Assembly (NCBI GenBank): GCA_010093485.1
Contig: MU001506.1
Location: 62,001-126,000, forward strand
Reading direction: 5' to 3'
Length of the DNA: 64,000 bases
Source of the DNA: Karstenula rhodostoma CBS 690.94
Taxonomy: Eukaryota > Ascomycota > Dothideomycetes > Pleosporales > Didymosphaeriaceae
Made by a program: the position numbers and the translations under genes. Below, one piece after another: positions 11,352-21,300 of this stretch (within the stretch, counting starts at the first letter, position 1; the number at the start of each line of letters is the position of its first letter). Below the pieces are notes generated by a model. That model saw nothing but the letters and a program-made list of their open reading frames with translations. It was not told the DNA's origin and ran no database searches.

Positions 11352-11811
11352 CTTTGCAATGTTGGGGCAAGGTAGGCGTAACACAAGGCTGTGGTTTCCA
11401 AAAGTTGAGTGGGAAGGCTGGAAGTGCACAGGTGAAGAGGCAGGGCTATATCATGCTAAATACAACTACTCTGGTTTTGAGACAATCTACAGACCCCAAA
11501 AACGCCCTTGCGTTATTGGATATTCGAGAAATGTGTGTATCTGGTGTTGGTGTGGCGTGCTGTGTTTGCTTACTGCTTGCATGGATACGAGTAGGCACAC
11601 CGCTTACACATATGCTTGCAACCCAAAGCTCTACTAGCCTCTTTACGAAAGTAGGCGCTGTTTGGAAGTGGTGGTTTCTTTTGGTCGTCTGTCTGCCGTG
11701 TTGCGATCATGTTTTTTCAGTTGTATACCCGATAAGTCTAAACGAGTGCGTTACCGTGTCTTCCGTGTTCACGTTCACGAAACAGGTAGTGGTTGGCGTC
11801 GTTTGTCTCAT
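11352..11811. other. Intergenic, upstream of the lectin gene
   Basis: This region holds the lectin promoter and a possible alternative in-frame start at 11429. The remaining frames are short and show no domain. The interval ends at a TTGTCTCAT direct repeat that flanks the small repeated element beginning at 11812. Confidence 0.45.
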
Positions 11812-11868
11812 GAAGATTTTCTAATTGTTGACACGAACCACAAATTGGAGTCCCGTAAAGTAGTAAAC
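11812..11868 (+). mobile_element. Tiny dispersed element, copy A (57 bp)
   Basis: The 44-nt core (11817-11860) matches copies at 34447-34490 (about 40/44) and, inverted, 14607-14650. Shared landmarks are TTGTTGACACGAACCAC and GTCCCGTAAAG around a short stem. The copy is bounded by a perfect 9-bp direct repeat TTGTCTCAT at 11803-11811 and 11869-11877, as expected for a target-site duplication. It has no coding capacity. The mechanism is unknown. Confidence 0.6.
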
Positions 11869-12165
11869 TTGTCTCATTAATTGTAAGTTGATGGATGTAC
11901 GCTCAGGACGACAGCACCTCTCCATATCGCCTTTCTGCTCCCAAGCCAACCACGGGTCGTGTTTACCTTCCATACCGCAATACCAGTCCCGGGAACGCCC
12001 CGAGCACCTGCGGACTAATCTCGCTGCATCATCTCCATCAACAAAAGCTCAGTGAAGAGATGGAGTGTACCTCCAAACTAAGCGTTTCTCGCAGCCCTAA
12101 GATACAGATGCGTTCCAACCGCAACGTAGCACGCACTGGACTCTTGACAGGAAGAATCTGGGTAG
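11869..12165. other. Intergenic, downstream of the J-domain gene
   Basis: This begins with the right-hand copy of the TTGTCTCAT direct repeat. The rest probably holds the 3' untranslated region of the minus-strand J-domain gene. Nothing else was recognised. Confidence 0.4.
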
Positions 12166-13498
12166 CTAGTCGTAGTCCCAGTAGTTGTAAGCTGGTTCAG
12201 GACTTGGCGTCCTGATCCGTGGGCGTGGTCTTCGCTGCCCGCGCAAGGAAGGCCGCACTGCTGCTTGACACCTCGGGCATGCTTTCATTGCACAGCCTGG
12301 ACACTGTAGCAGATACGTCCACGTTTCATCACACCTTGGGCATGCCGTACGACCCTGGACTTTTGGCCACCAGCCGTCGTGGCGACAGGGGGCTGTACGA
12401 GTGTGAGGCGGGGGAACGGTTGGCTCGGAGAACCGGTATGCGTAGCTCGCTCGGTGCCTTTTGAATTCTTCTTCGACCTGCCTTTGGGCCTCTTCCCAGC
12501 GTCGTTTTTGTTCTGCTGCTTGCTTCGCTGCCTGTTTTCTCAGTGCCTCTGCTGCTTCCCTTTCTTTCTTCTGCTGCTGCTCCCGCTGTTGTGCTCTTAG
12601 CACCCTCTCTGCTTCTTCCTTCTCCTGCCTCTGCTGTGCTCTCCTAGCCCTCTCTGCTTCCTCCTTTTCTCGCCTCTGCCGATCCTCTCTCAGCCATATC
12701 TTCATTCGGATCTGCCCTAGCACCTGTTCTTCCTTCAAGTTCGCGACCTCATAAATAGCCTTCTGGATCCTAAGCTCCTCTTCTTTGTTCGCCAGAACCG
12801 CTTTCTTTGCGTCCAGCCGCCGCTCTTTCATATCTTTCTCGATCCTTCGCTCCTGCCTCGCCCTGTCCTTCTGCTCTTTCACTTCCTCGCTGTCTTCCAC
12901 CTTCTTGTAGAAGGGCGACAGCACCCATGTGGTCCAGCTTTTCTTCTGTGCCTCCTCTGCCACCTCGGCAGCTGCGATGTTCACTAGAACCGTGATATCA
13001 TTTTCCAATCGCCTGATATCTCTCTTCATCTCGAAAATCGATGACTCGAAGCTCGTGTTGGTCGTCCGCCATCGTGCGGTACGTTCCTGTATCGACTTTT
13101 GTAGCGCGGCGATTTGTGCAGCTTCGCCTAGCGTGCTCGACTGCGGCTTTGGGTCGGAGTGCGAGGATTGCTTCGGCGTACTTTGAGCAGAGGGGTTGTT
13201 CTTTCTTATGGATGGGTAAATGAGATCGTATTTACGACGTTCGCTTGCGTCCTTTAGAGTCTCGTAGGCTCGTCCAAGCTATCGTATGTCAGCAGTGCGA
13301 TTTACCAGTCGACGCCGAACGGCCTCCAATCTGACATACACGCTGGAATGCTGCGGTAGCTTCCTGCTTGCCGTTGTTGCGGTCAGGGTGGAGCTCCAGT
13401 GCCCGCCGCCTATAGGATTTTATGATAAGCTCCAGATCGGCATCTTGTGTCACTCCGAGAATCAGGTAATAGTCTTCGGTGACCGCCGAAGGCGCCAT
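12166..13498 (-). CDS. J-domain (DnaJ/Hsp40) protein with coiled coil and C-terminal zinc ribbon
   Basis: Two exons (13340-13498, 12166-13278; 61-nt intron with a GTATGT donor) encode 423 residues. Residues 8 to about 75 form a J domain with HPD at 37-39 (EDYYLILGV, then ALELHPDR), so it should stimulate an Hsp70. A long Lys/Glu/Arg/Gln helix of about 150 residues follows, with repeated RRAQQRQEKEEAER blocks, very likely a coiled coil. Near residues 345-392 a Cys-rich module (CRHDGWWPKVQG, CPRC, CPGC, CPRC) looks like a zinc ribbon. The tail is Arg/Pro-rich and ends NYWDYD. The J-domain plus this ribbon recurs in filamentous ascomycetes as an uncharacterised protein. It lacks the Gly/Phe and substrate domains of class A/B Hsp40s, so it is a class C co-chaperone whose client is unknown. 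Confidence 0.9.
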
Positions 13499-13654
13499 TT
13501 CTGAATCGGGATGCAGAAAGTTGTGATACCCTGGAAATGACAGTAGAAGATTCGGGCGATATGTCGGAAGTTTGATTTGTCATGTACCATGTTACACTGC
13601 AGACGCGAGTGCGCGCGCACTGTTCCGCTGTCTCTATAACCTCATTCGGATCCA

Positions 13655-13955
13655 CTAATATCATCGCTTGCGGAACTTCTGTCCCATTTCCTATGGTACC
13701 AGAACATTATCCTACCCATTTATAGCATGTTGGTTCCCTTTCTACCTCTCTCTATTGGTTAATTCACTACGGTACGCCTATTTTGATGTTTTGGTACCCT
13801 ATTTCAAGCTTACAATATACTATTTTACGGCGCTCAACGAACCCTACCCAATAGAGAGAAGTAGAAAAGGAATTAACAGGCTAGAAATAGGCAGAGTAAT
13901 GTTCTGGTACTATGAAAGAATGGGACAGAACTTTTAGAAGGCAGCGATATTCTGA
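13655..13955. mobile_element. Foldback MITE with arms of roughly 100 bp
   Basis: Two long arms are inverted copies of each other. The left (from about 13673, CTTCTGTCCCAT ... GTACCAGAACATTA ... CTCTCTCTATTGG) matches the reverse complement of the right (about 13840-13936, ending ATGGGACAGAACTTTT) over about 95 bp with scattered mismatches. Weaker symmetry extends outward to ATATC on both sides. The centre of about 70 bp has no coding potential. The size and structure fit a non-autonomous DNA transposon. The exact ends and target duplication are not resolved. Confidence 0.75.
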
Positions 13956-14587
13956 TGTTTGCATTTGAACCAGTTTGGTCTGTCCTGGGATAACTGAACC
14001 CACGAAAAATACAGTATCCGAATTCCCAAATGTCCAAAACATGCAGTTAGTCTAGTAGTAACTATTTTAGCATAAATTAATCCCCACAACCTCCGAAAAT
14101 TCACTTGTTCTCGGGGTCGCTTTCGTTCCTGTACAGGAGTCATTCCACAAAGCAGAGCTGTCAAAGTAACACTTCAGATCCTACGCCTTTTCGCTGAGAA
14201 TAGTCAACTGCGACACCTAAGAAATGAACCACAACACAAGAGAGTCACTCTCTTTTGTCAACTTCCACTGACGTTACAAGTAGACAGCAGCCCAGCATCT
14301 ATCATTCTTCCTGGTCGACAGATAAGCACTTTACGATCTTCCTCGCCAAGTAATACATATCCAAGAAAGTCCTTAGTCCCCACAATAGAAAACGCACGCA
14401 ATTCGAGATACTCGCAACATATTCAGCCCTAAGTATATTAACATCCCTGCCTACGAATTCATTCCCCTTCCACCCACACGACTCAAACCCCCACTAGTAA
14501 TGAATTTTGTTCTTCTCGCAGCTTGCAATATTCCCAAATATATTCTTGCAAAACTTCCTCTGCGTTACTATTAGGCGGCAGTCGCAA
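13956..14587. other. AT-rich intergenic stretch
   Basis: This is gene-free, moderately AT-rich DNA between the foldback MITE and the small element copy C. I see only short frames and no further repeat. Confidence 0.4.
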
Positions 14588-14656
14588 TCTATATTTTTGT
14601 CTATCACTTTACGGGACGCCACTTAGTGGTTTGTTTCAACAACCAGAAAATCATTT
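14588..14656 (-). mobile_element. Tiny dispersed element, copy C (69 bp, inverted)
   Basis: The reverse complement of 14607-14650 matches copy B in about 39 of 44 positions, and the similarity continues through an A-rich end (CAAAAATAT). Candidate 6-bp direct repeats TCGCAA flank it at 14582-14587 and 14657-14662; this is weaker evidence than for the other two copies. Confidence 0.55.
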
Positions 14657-14871
14657 TCGCAAACAAAACAGAAGAAGAGAAAATTACACCACATTCCCCT
14701 ATCCTATCCCACCACTCCAGCTCACCCTTCCAACCTCAAACCATCCAAAAAAACACAACATGAGCAAAGGGATAACCATCTTCCTGTTACACCCCTTCGG
14801 CTTTGGAGCTCGGCGTCGAAACGTCCAGGTGGGGAGGGGAAGGTGGCTTCCTCAAAAATGCAAAAAAATGA

Positions 14872-14942
14872 TGCTACGGAAGGGAATCGAACCCCTGCCA
14901 ATCGCTTGGAAGGCGATTATCCTACCACTGGACCACCGAAGC
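14872..14942 (-). tRNA. tRNA-Gly, anticodon UCC
   Basis: Read on the minus strand, this is a 71-nt cloverleaf. The acceptor stem GCTTCGG pairs with CCGTAGC (one mismatch), discriminator A. The D arm contains GGTCCAGTGGTAGGAT. The anticodon stem ATCGC/GCGAT encloses loop CTTCCAA (anticodon TCC, reading GGA). The T arm is GCAGGGGTTCGATTCCCTTC. There is no intron. A run of A residues on the plus strand just below 14872 corresponds to T residues after the 3' end, as expected for a Pol III terminator. Confidence 0.95.
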
Positions 14943-15963
14943 TATCCGATGATTGATGTAAGTCGTCGCAATTTTGATGTATATATACAGGCAAAAATAA
15001 GACGCATTGGAGGAGGAGAATGGGAATGGAGGGACAGATGAACAAGGTGGGGCAAATATTAGATGTGGCGTGTGGGGCAGAAACGACTAAGTGCGGTAGA
15101 TTGGATTGGGTTTGGTGTGGAATGTGCGGCTGGGCGATTATCAGGGCGAGATGTAGGATTTGGAACACACAGCATCACAGTAAGGTGCGGAGTACGACGC
15201 ATTTGAGGTGGAAAAGATACGCCCTGTCAGGATGGTGGGGAATCAGAAGAGATGTGTGTGCGTTTCATCCAAATGTCGCTTGTTGCTTGCGATGTAGACT
15301 ATGTGGCTCATGAGCAGGGCGAAATATGGTGTCGCGAGGTAACTGGCGATTCATTGCTGGTGCAAATTAGTGAGGAGCGTACGTAGTTTGTCCTACGCCG
15401 GAATTGCTACATAAACTCCGATGGGCTGCATACGCGCGTCGCTCTTCAGACATGATGCATTCGAAGATACTGTAGCGAGGTAACTTGCAGTGTATTGCCG
15501 TATCGATATGGCGAGTCTTGGAATCAGCTGACTGGCGTGGGCAGGATGCCCTAATTGCTTTGCATCTCTATATTCTAGCATCACAACCTGCATCCCAAGC
15601 GCCGCGCAAATGAAAGAACACTGGAACTTTTCACATCTGCTCGACCTGCAATCATCACAGCCGTCTATACGTAACCGTAGAGCCATCCTTCATATGCCCA
15701 TGCACGCTATGCCGCTCCCTACTGCAAAGTGTTGAAGAGAAACAGATTATGCAAAAGCTATGCCGGGGATCAATACCACAAAATGTCAAAGCCGTAACGC
15801 CAGTCCATCTCTACCCTAGATTTCCTCCGGAAGGTCTCAAGATCGGATCGACCCCTGCTATTGTCCGGCAAAAGGGTTGCAGCGGCACGGCGAGTGTAGC
15901 TCTGCCGGTGGCCGGAGAGACGAAAGGTGTGGTATATTTGAAAACACTCAAAAGTGAGAAGCC
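14943..15963. other. Intergenic between tRNA-Gly and eIF3j
   Basis: No gene was recognised. The end next to 15964 should hold the eIF3j 3' untranslated region, and the end next to the tRNA its upstream region. Open frames are under 100 codons and without domains. Confidence 0.45.
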
Positions 15964-17018
15964 TCACATGAAGTCGTCACTGCATTGAGTCAGCATATGG
16001 CCTTGGAAGATGTGGTTGCGGATACTCACTCTCCAAAGTCGTCTTCGTACGCGTTTGTGTCAGCCCTGAAGGCGACATCGCGCGAGGCATTCAGCGCAAC
16101 CTTCGTCTTCGCAGCCTTAGTCTTCTTGCCGCCCTTCTCGGCCGCCTTCTCCTCCTTCATCTTCTCGTTGCCGAGGGTGGTCAGACCGCTGGCAATTTTC
16201 TTGATCTGCTCGCTCGGCAGGTCCTTGGCGATCTGCTTGGTGAACTCCTGCAGGAAGAGCGAGTACTGAGCCTTCTTGGAGTTGTTGCCGATCAAGGGCG
16301 TGAGCGTCTCTCGCAGCTGGGTGAACTGGTCCTTGGTCTGCGGGTTGAAGAGCTTAAGCGAGGTGAGGTCGATGACGTTGTTCGGGTCGCTCTCGTCGGT
16401 AAGGGTGACGGCCTTGGAGCCAGCGGTGCGCGGCTTGGTACCGACACTGAGACCGGCACCGCCAAAGAGATCCTCGGCGTGCGCAAGGTCGGCGTCCTGC
16501 TCGCTCTTCCGTAACCGGGCACGGCGCGTGGCATCGTCTTCGTCCGAGTCTTCAGATTCCTCCTCTCCTGCCAGTCTCCTGCGCATGTTCTCCTCCTGTC
16601 GCTCCTTGATGCGCTGCGCCCTGGACTTGTGGTTTGCCTTCGCCTCAGCCTCCGCTTTCGCCTTGGCCTCGGCTGTCTTCTTTGCCTTCTCGCGCTCGAC
16701 TTCCGAGTCCTCGGCGGCGTCCCATGACTCTAGGACCTATTCCACACGTATCAGTATGGCGGTTGAAAAGGATCGGGCGGAACGCAGGTCGGTGCGGGGC
16801 TCTAGGCTGACATACATCGTCGTCGTCTTCCTCGTCGTCAAACTTGCCGCGGCGGAGGGCAGTTGTTGCGGGGGGAGATGCAGGAGGCGTGTCTTCCTCC
16901 TCGTCATCTGTAGCGGGGTATCAGTCACTGTGTTCTATGTTCGAGTATGCGCACATCTGGCCCCGCGCACAGGCGGGCAGGGATGTGGATATGACGTACC
17001 CCATTTGCTTGGAGGCAT
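15964..17018 (-). CDS. HCR1: Eukaryotic translation initiation factor 3 subunit J (eIF3j/Hcr1)
   Basis: Four exons (17000-17018, 16816-16907, 16030-16736, 15964-15979) encode 277 residues. The N-terminus MPPSKWDDEEED, the acidic DDEEDDDD patch and VLESWDAAEDSE are diagnostic of eIF3j. A Lys/Ala/Glu helix (EREKAKKTAEAKAKAEAEAK) and the conserved core around FNPQTKDQFTQLRETL and QEFTKQIAKDLP follow. The first and last exons are only 19 and 16 nt. The last intron (15980-16029) restores the conserved acidic C-terminus DDFGDDDFM; reading through its donor would stop early at 16026. The protein associates with eIF3 and the 40S subunit and acts in scanning and ribosome recycling (family knowledge). 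Confidence 0.95.
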
Positions 17019-18346
17019 GGTTGCGGTTGGAAGTGTGGACGAGTGCGGTGGGATGCGCAGCGAACGTATGCGCGGCTATGTGCAGTCAGGGTTGCACGAT
17101 TTATGAGTGCGGGGCGTTGTGTGGGAGAAGAAGACTGAAATTGAGGGCCCGGAAAGCGCGTCGCAGAACAATGGTTGGGCTCGGCGTCACTGCATCCGAC
17201 GCCCATGAAAAATTGTCTGTGCCCCGCTGCTGCCCAATTACATTCAGACGCGGCCTTGTAAAACACCATCTATTTTGGGCGCGGGATCATTCACATGCAC
17301 GAGCCTCTACATTTGACCAGCGGTACTACGTCTGCTTGGTTGAAGTGGCTTGAGCGCATCAGAATGAAGAATCTCTTGAGCAGGCTGAGGTTCAGACGGA
17401 TATCAGGATTCCCTAACAAGCGAGGAGTCACACTTGCATTGCTGGCGGGTACCACCAGTCCAGTCACGGAAGTGTGGGACTTGAGCAGTTTTAGCACATG
17501 AAGCTGTTCAGCACTATGTTCCATGACGTAAAACGTAAACGGTTGTGAGGTGCCTCGGTGCCCTAATAATTCTACTACAGCACCTACCAGTATGGTGGCG
17601 AGGACTCTGGAGGGGGAGATGTTCAACGCTCATGGCCTGTTGGAGATTGTAGATAACTACCAACTACGATGGGTAGAGTGTTTTGACTGAATTCACACAT
17701 TGGATAAAACAGACCCCGAGACGAAATACAAAGAAATGCAACGCAGCGCAATCAGGTAGACACGGATCCACAGTCCTGCCACGTGAAACTGGCGTCTGCA
17801 TGTCCAGGCTCTTTACATAGTCCTCGGAAAGCCGAGTACGCGAATGGACCCATGGAACATGAAGTGAATGTGATCGAGTGTAAATGTATCTCCTCATTTC
17901 ATTGCCTTGTCGCCTAGAAGCGTACTCAGTATGCGTTCCTGTTAATGGAATGACCTCATTGGGACTAGCATCTCGTCACTGCAGTGTGATAATGCCAACT
18001 AATACAAAAACTTTTGCTCTAGATGCATTCAGTATGAATCGAAAACGAATCGCTTGGTGAAGGAGACAGTTGGCAAACGCAAGTGAAATGCATGCGGGTG
18101 GTGTCGTGTAGTCAGCTCGGGCCAGCCAAGCCCTAGCTCCTTCCGAACACCTGGTGAGAGCGAGCTCCTTTACATCGAAAACACACATCCACGACCGTCC
18201 TCCGAGCCTCCCCACATTCTCTCATTTCCTAATTGCGCGCTTCCGGCGTCTTGCTTCTGGGTCTAATTGTGCCTTTTCTCTTCGATACCCCTGTTCGCCG
18301 CCTGCTCTCTCACCACGAGTGAGCTCAGAGCTCCCCCGGCGCAAAC
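17019..18346. other. Divergent promoter region of eIF3j and clathrin heavy chain
   Basis: The two flanking genes point away from this 1.3 kb interval, so it should carry both promoters. Pyrimidine-rich sequence (TTCCTAATTGCGCGCTTCC, CTGTTCGCCGCC) precedes the clathrin start, as is common upstream of highly expressed fungal genes. No open frame shows a domain. Confidence 0.5.
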
Positions 18347-21300
18347 ATGTCTCAACGACCCATCCCGCTGCACGTCACGCAGCCGACGCTGGTGAGCTCT
18401 GCGGCACCTGTCTGTATATTTGGCGATGCTAACATTGGCCTCAGCTCACAAACCTGAACATCCTCGTACGTCTGCCACGCAAGGCACCGAGCGCGCCGCA
18501 AGCGGAGGGAAACAAGCTAACAATGCATACAGCCAGCATCAATATCATGGCAGAACTGCGTACGTTCTCAATACAGTAAACTTCCACATGCCAGGATGAG
18601 ACTGACGCGCTGCAGACGCTCGAGTCGGACAAGTATGTCTGCGTGCGCCAGCAGAACAACGACGCCAACACGCCCGCCGAGACCGTCATCGTCGACCTCA
18701 AGAACACAAACAATGTCATCCGGCGGCCGATCCGCGCTGACAGCGCCATCATGCATCTGACGGAGCCCATCATTGCTCTCAAGGCGCAAGGAAAGACGCT
18801 GCAGCTCTTCAACCTGGAGACCAAGCAGCGCCTGCAGACATATACCCACCACGAGGACATCCAGTTCTGGCGGTGGGTCAGTCAGACTACCCTGGCACTT
18901 GTCAGCACAAAGTCGGTGTACCACTGGGACGTGCTTGATGGCAGCAACCCGCCCACTCCGCGCAAGATCTTCGATCGACAGGAGCAGTTGGAGGTAGGTT
19001 GCATTGAAATACTTGGTGGTTCAAGCTGACGGAGGAATAGAACAACCAAATCATCAACTACGTGACCAATGACGATGAGAGTTGGTCGTGCTTGGTTGGC
19101 ATCGCGTCGCACCCGACCGGAGGCATCCGCGGTAACATGCAGCTGTTCTCCAAGGCGCGGAACGTCAGCCAGCCCCTCGAGGGTCATGCTGCAACATTTG
19201 GTACGCTCCGCCTCGATGGCGCCACCTCCGACACGAAGCTTTTTGCGTTCGCCGTCAAGTCTACCACCGGAGAGGCCAAAATCAACATTGTCGAGGTTGA
19301 CCACAACGCCGCAAACCCAGCCTTCCCGAAGCGTCTGATCCCGATTCATTGGCCTGCGGAGGGCACTGGCGATTTCCCTCTCGGAATTCACATTGCTCAC
19401 AAGTACGGCATCCTGGTTGTAGTCACCAAGTTTGGTTTCATCCACTTGCACGATCTCGAGACGGGTACCGCGCTCTTTTTGAACAGGATATCAGAAGAGA
19501 CGGTCTTCACAACCGCGCGCGACGACGACGGAAAGGGTGTTGTGGTGATCAACAAGCGTGGACAAGTTCTGCACACCACCATTCGGGAGGATGCGCTCAT
19601 TCCGTACATCATGGACAACCCCGCATGCTCAGAAATTGCCTACAAGCTTGCGTCAAAGGGCGGCCTTCCCGGCGCTGACAACCTGTACCAGCAGCGGTTC
19701 GAAACTCTGATGAACCAGGCAAACTACACCGAGGCCGCCAAGGTCGCTGCCAACTCGCCGCGTGGCTTCCTCCGCACCCCTCAGACCATCAACCGGTTAC
19801 GGCAGATTCCGGCTCAGCCTGGCCAGATTACTGTGCTTCTGCAGTACTTTGGCCAGCTGCTTGACAAGGGTGGCTTGAACAAGGATGAGACGCTCGAGTT
19901 GTCCCGCCCAGTCTTCGCACAGGGCCGGAAACACCTGATCGAGAAGTGGCAGAAGGAGGGCAAGCTGCACTGCTCTGAAGAGCTTGGAGACCTTGCCAAG
20001 CCGCACGACCTGAACCTCGCTCTTGCGATCTACAAGGAAGCCAACGTTCCCCAGAAGACCGTCGCTGCGCTCGCGGAACTCGGCCACTTCGACCTCATTC
20101 TCCAGTACTGCCAGTCCGTTGGTTACAACCCGGATTACAATGTGTTGCTTCAGCACATCGTTCGTGGTAAGTTGTCACTCCTACAGTGCCGTGCCGAAAG
20201 CTTGGGTATTTCGGGACGAACGCATGAGCTCCTAAACTTGAGGCCGGCTACTGTTACGTGTTGTGTATAAGCCAATATACTGATGCCAGAAAGTGAATCC
20301 CGAGAAAGGAGCCGAATTCGCCTCGAGCTTGGCCAAGCATGAAGGCGGACCTCTCATCAGCGTTGACCGGGTGGTCGACATTTTCCAGTCCCAGGGTATG
20401 ATTCAGCAGGCAACCGCATTCTTGCTCGATGTGCTATCGAACAACCTGCCTGAGGAGGGCCACCTGCAGACCAAACTCCTTGAAATGAACCTTCTTAATG
20501 CACCCCAGGTGGCAGATGCTATCCTCGGAAACGAGATGTTTTCCCACTACGACCGGGCTCGCGTTGCCACTCTCTGCGAGCAGGCTGGACTCCTCACCCG
20601 CGCGCTCGAACACACGGATGATACCGCGGCTATCAAGCGCATGATCGTGCAGACCGACAAGATCCCAGAGGAGTGGTTGATCAACTACTTTGGCCAACTG
20701 ACTATCGAGCTTTCCCTGGAGAGCCTGGACCACATGCTTACCACCAACATTCGGCAAAACCTTCAGGCTGTGATCCGCATCTCCCAGAAATACTCCGATC
20801 TTCTCGGTGCTACTAGGATCATCGACTTGCTCGAGAAGCACCGCACTGCCGAGGGTCTTTACTTCTTCCTAGGTTCTATCGTCAACGTCAGCGAGGACCC
20901 TGATGTTACATTCAAGTATATCGAGGCTGCTACGACCATGGGGCAGCTGAACGAAGTGGAGCGAATCTGCCGTGAATCCAACAGCTACAACCCCGAGAAG
21001 GTGAAAAACTTCCTCAAAGAGGCCAACCTCACGGAACAGTTGCCGCTCATCATCGTGTGCGACCGATTCAATTTCATTCACGATTTGGTCCTATATCTGT
21101 ACAAGAAGCAGCAGTTCAAGTCCATCGAGGTGTACGTGCAGCGCGTGAACCCAGCCAGGACCCCGGCCGTCATCGGTGGGTTGCTCGATGTTGACTGCGA
21201 CGAGAGCATCATCAAGGGCCTCCTTGCGTCGGTTACACCCTCATCCATCCCCATCGATGAGCTCGTCGCCGAAGTTGAGTCTCGCAACCGACTTAAGCTT

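Noticed and set aside
11812..11868. Miniature element as a self-cleaving (hammerhead-type) ribozyme
   Set aside because: A CTGAT-like string and a GAA loop are present, but the conserved CUGANGA and GAAA core and three-stem layout are not.
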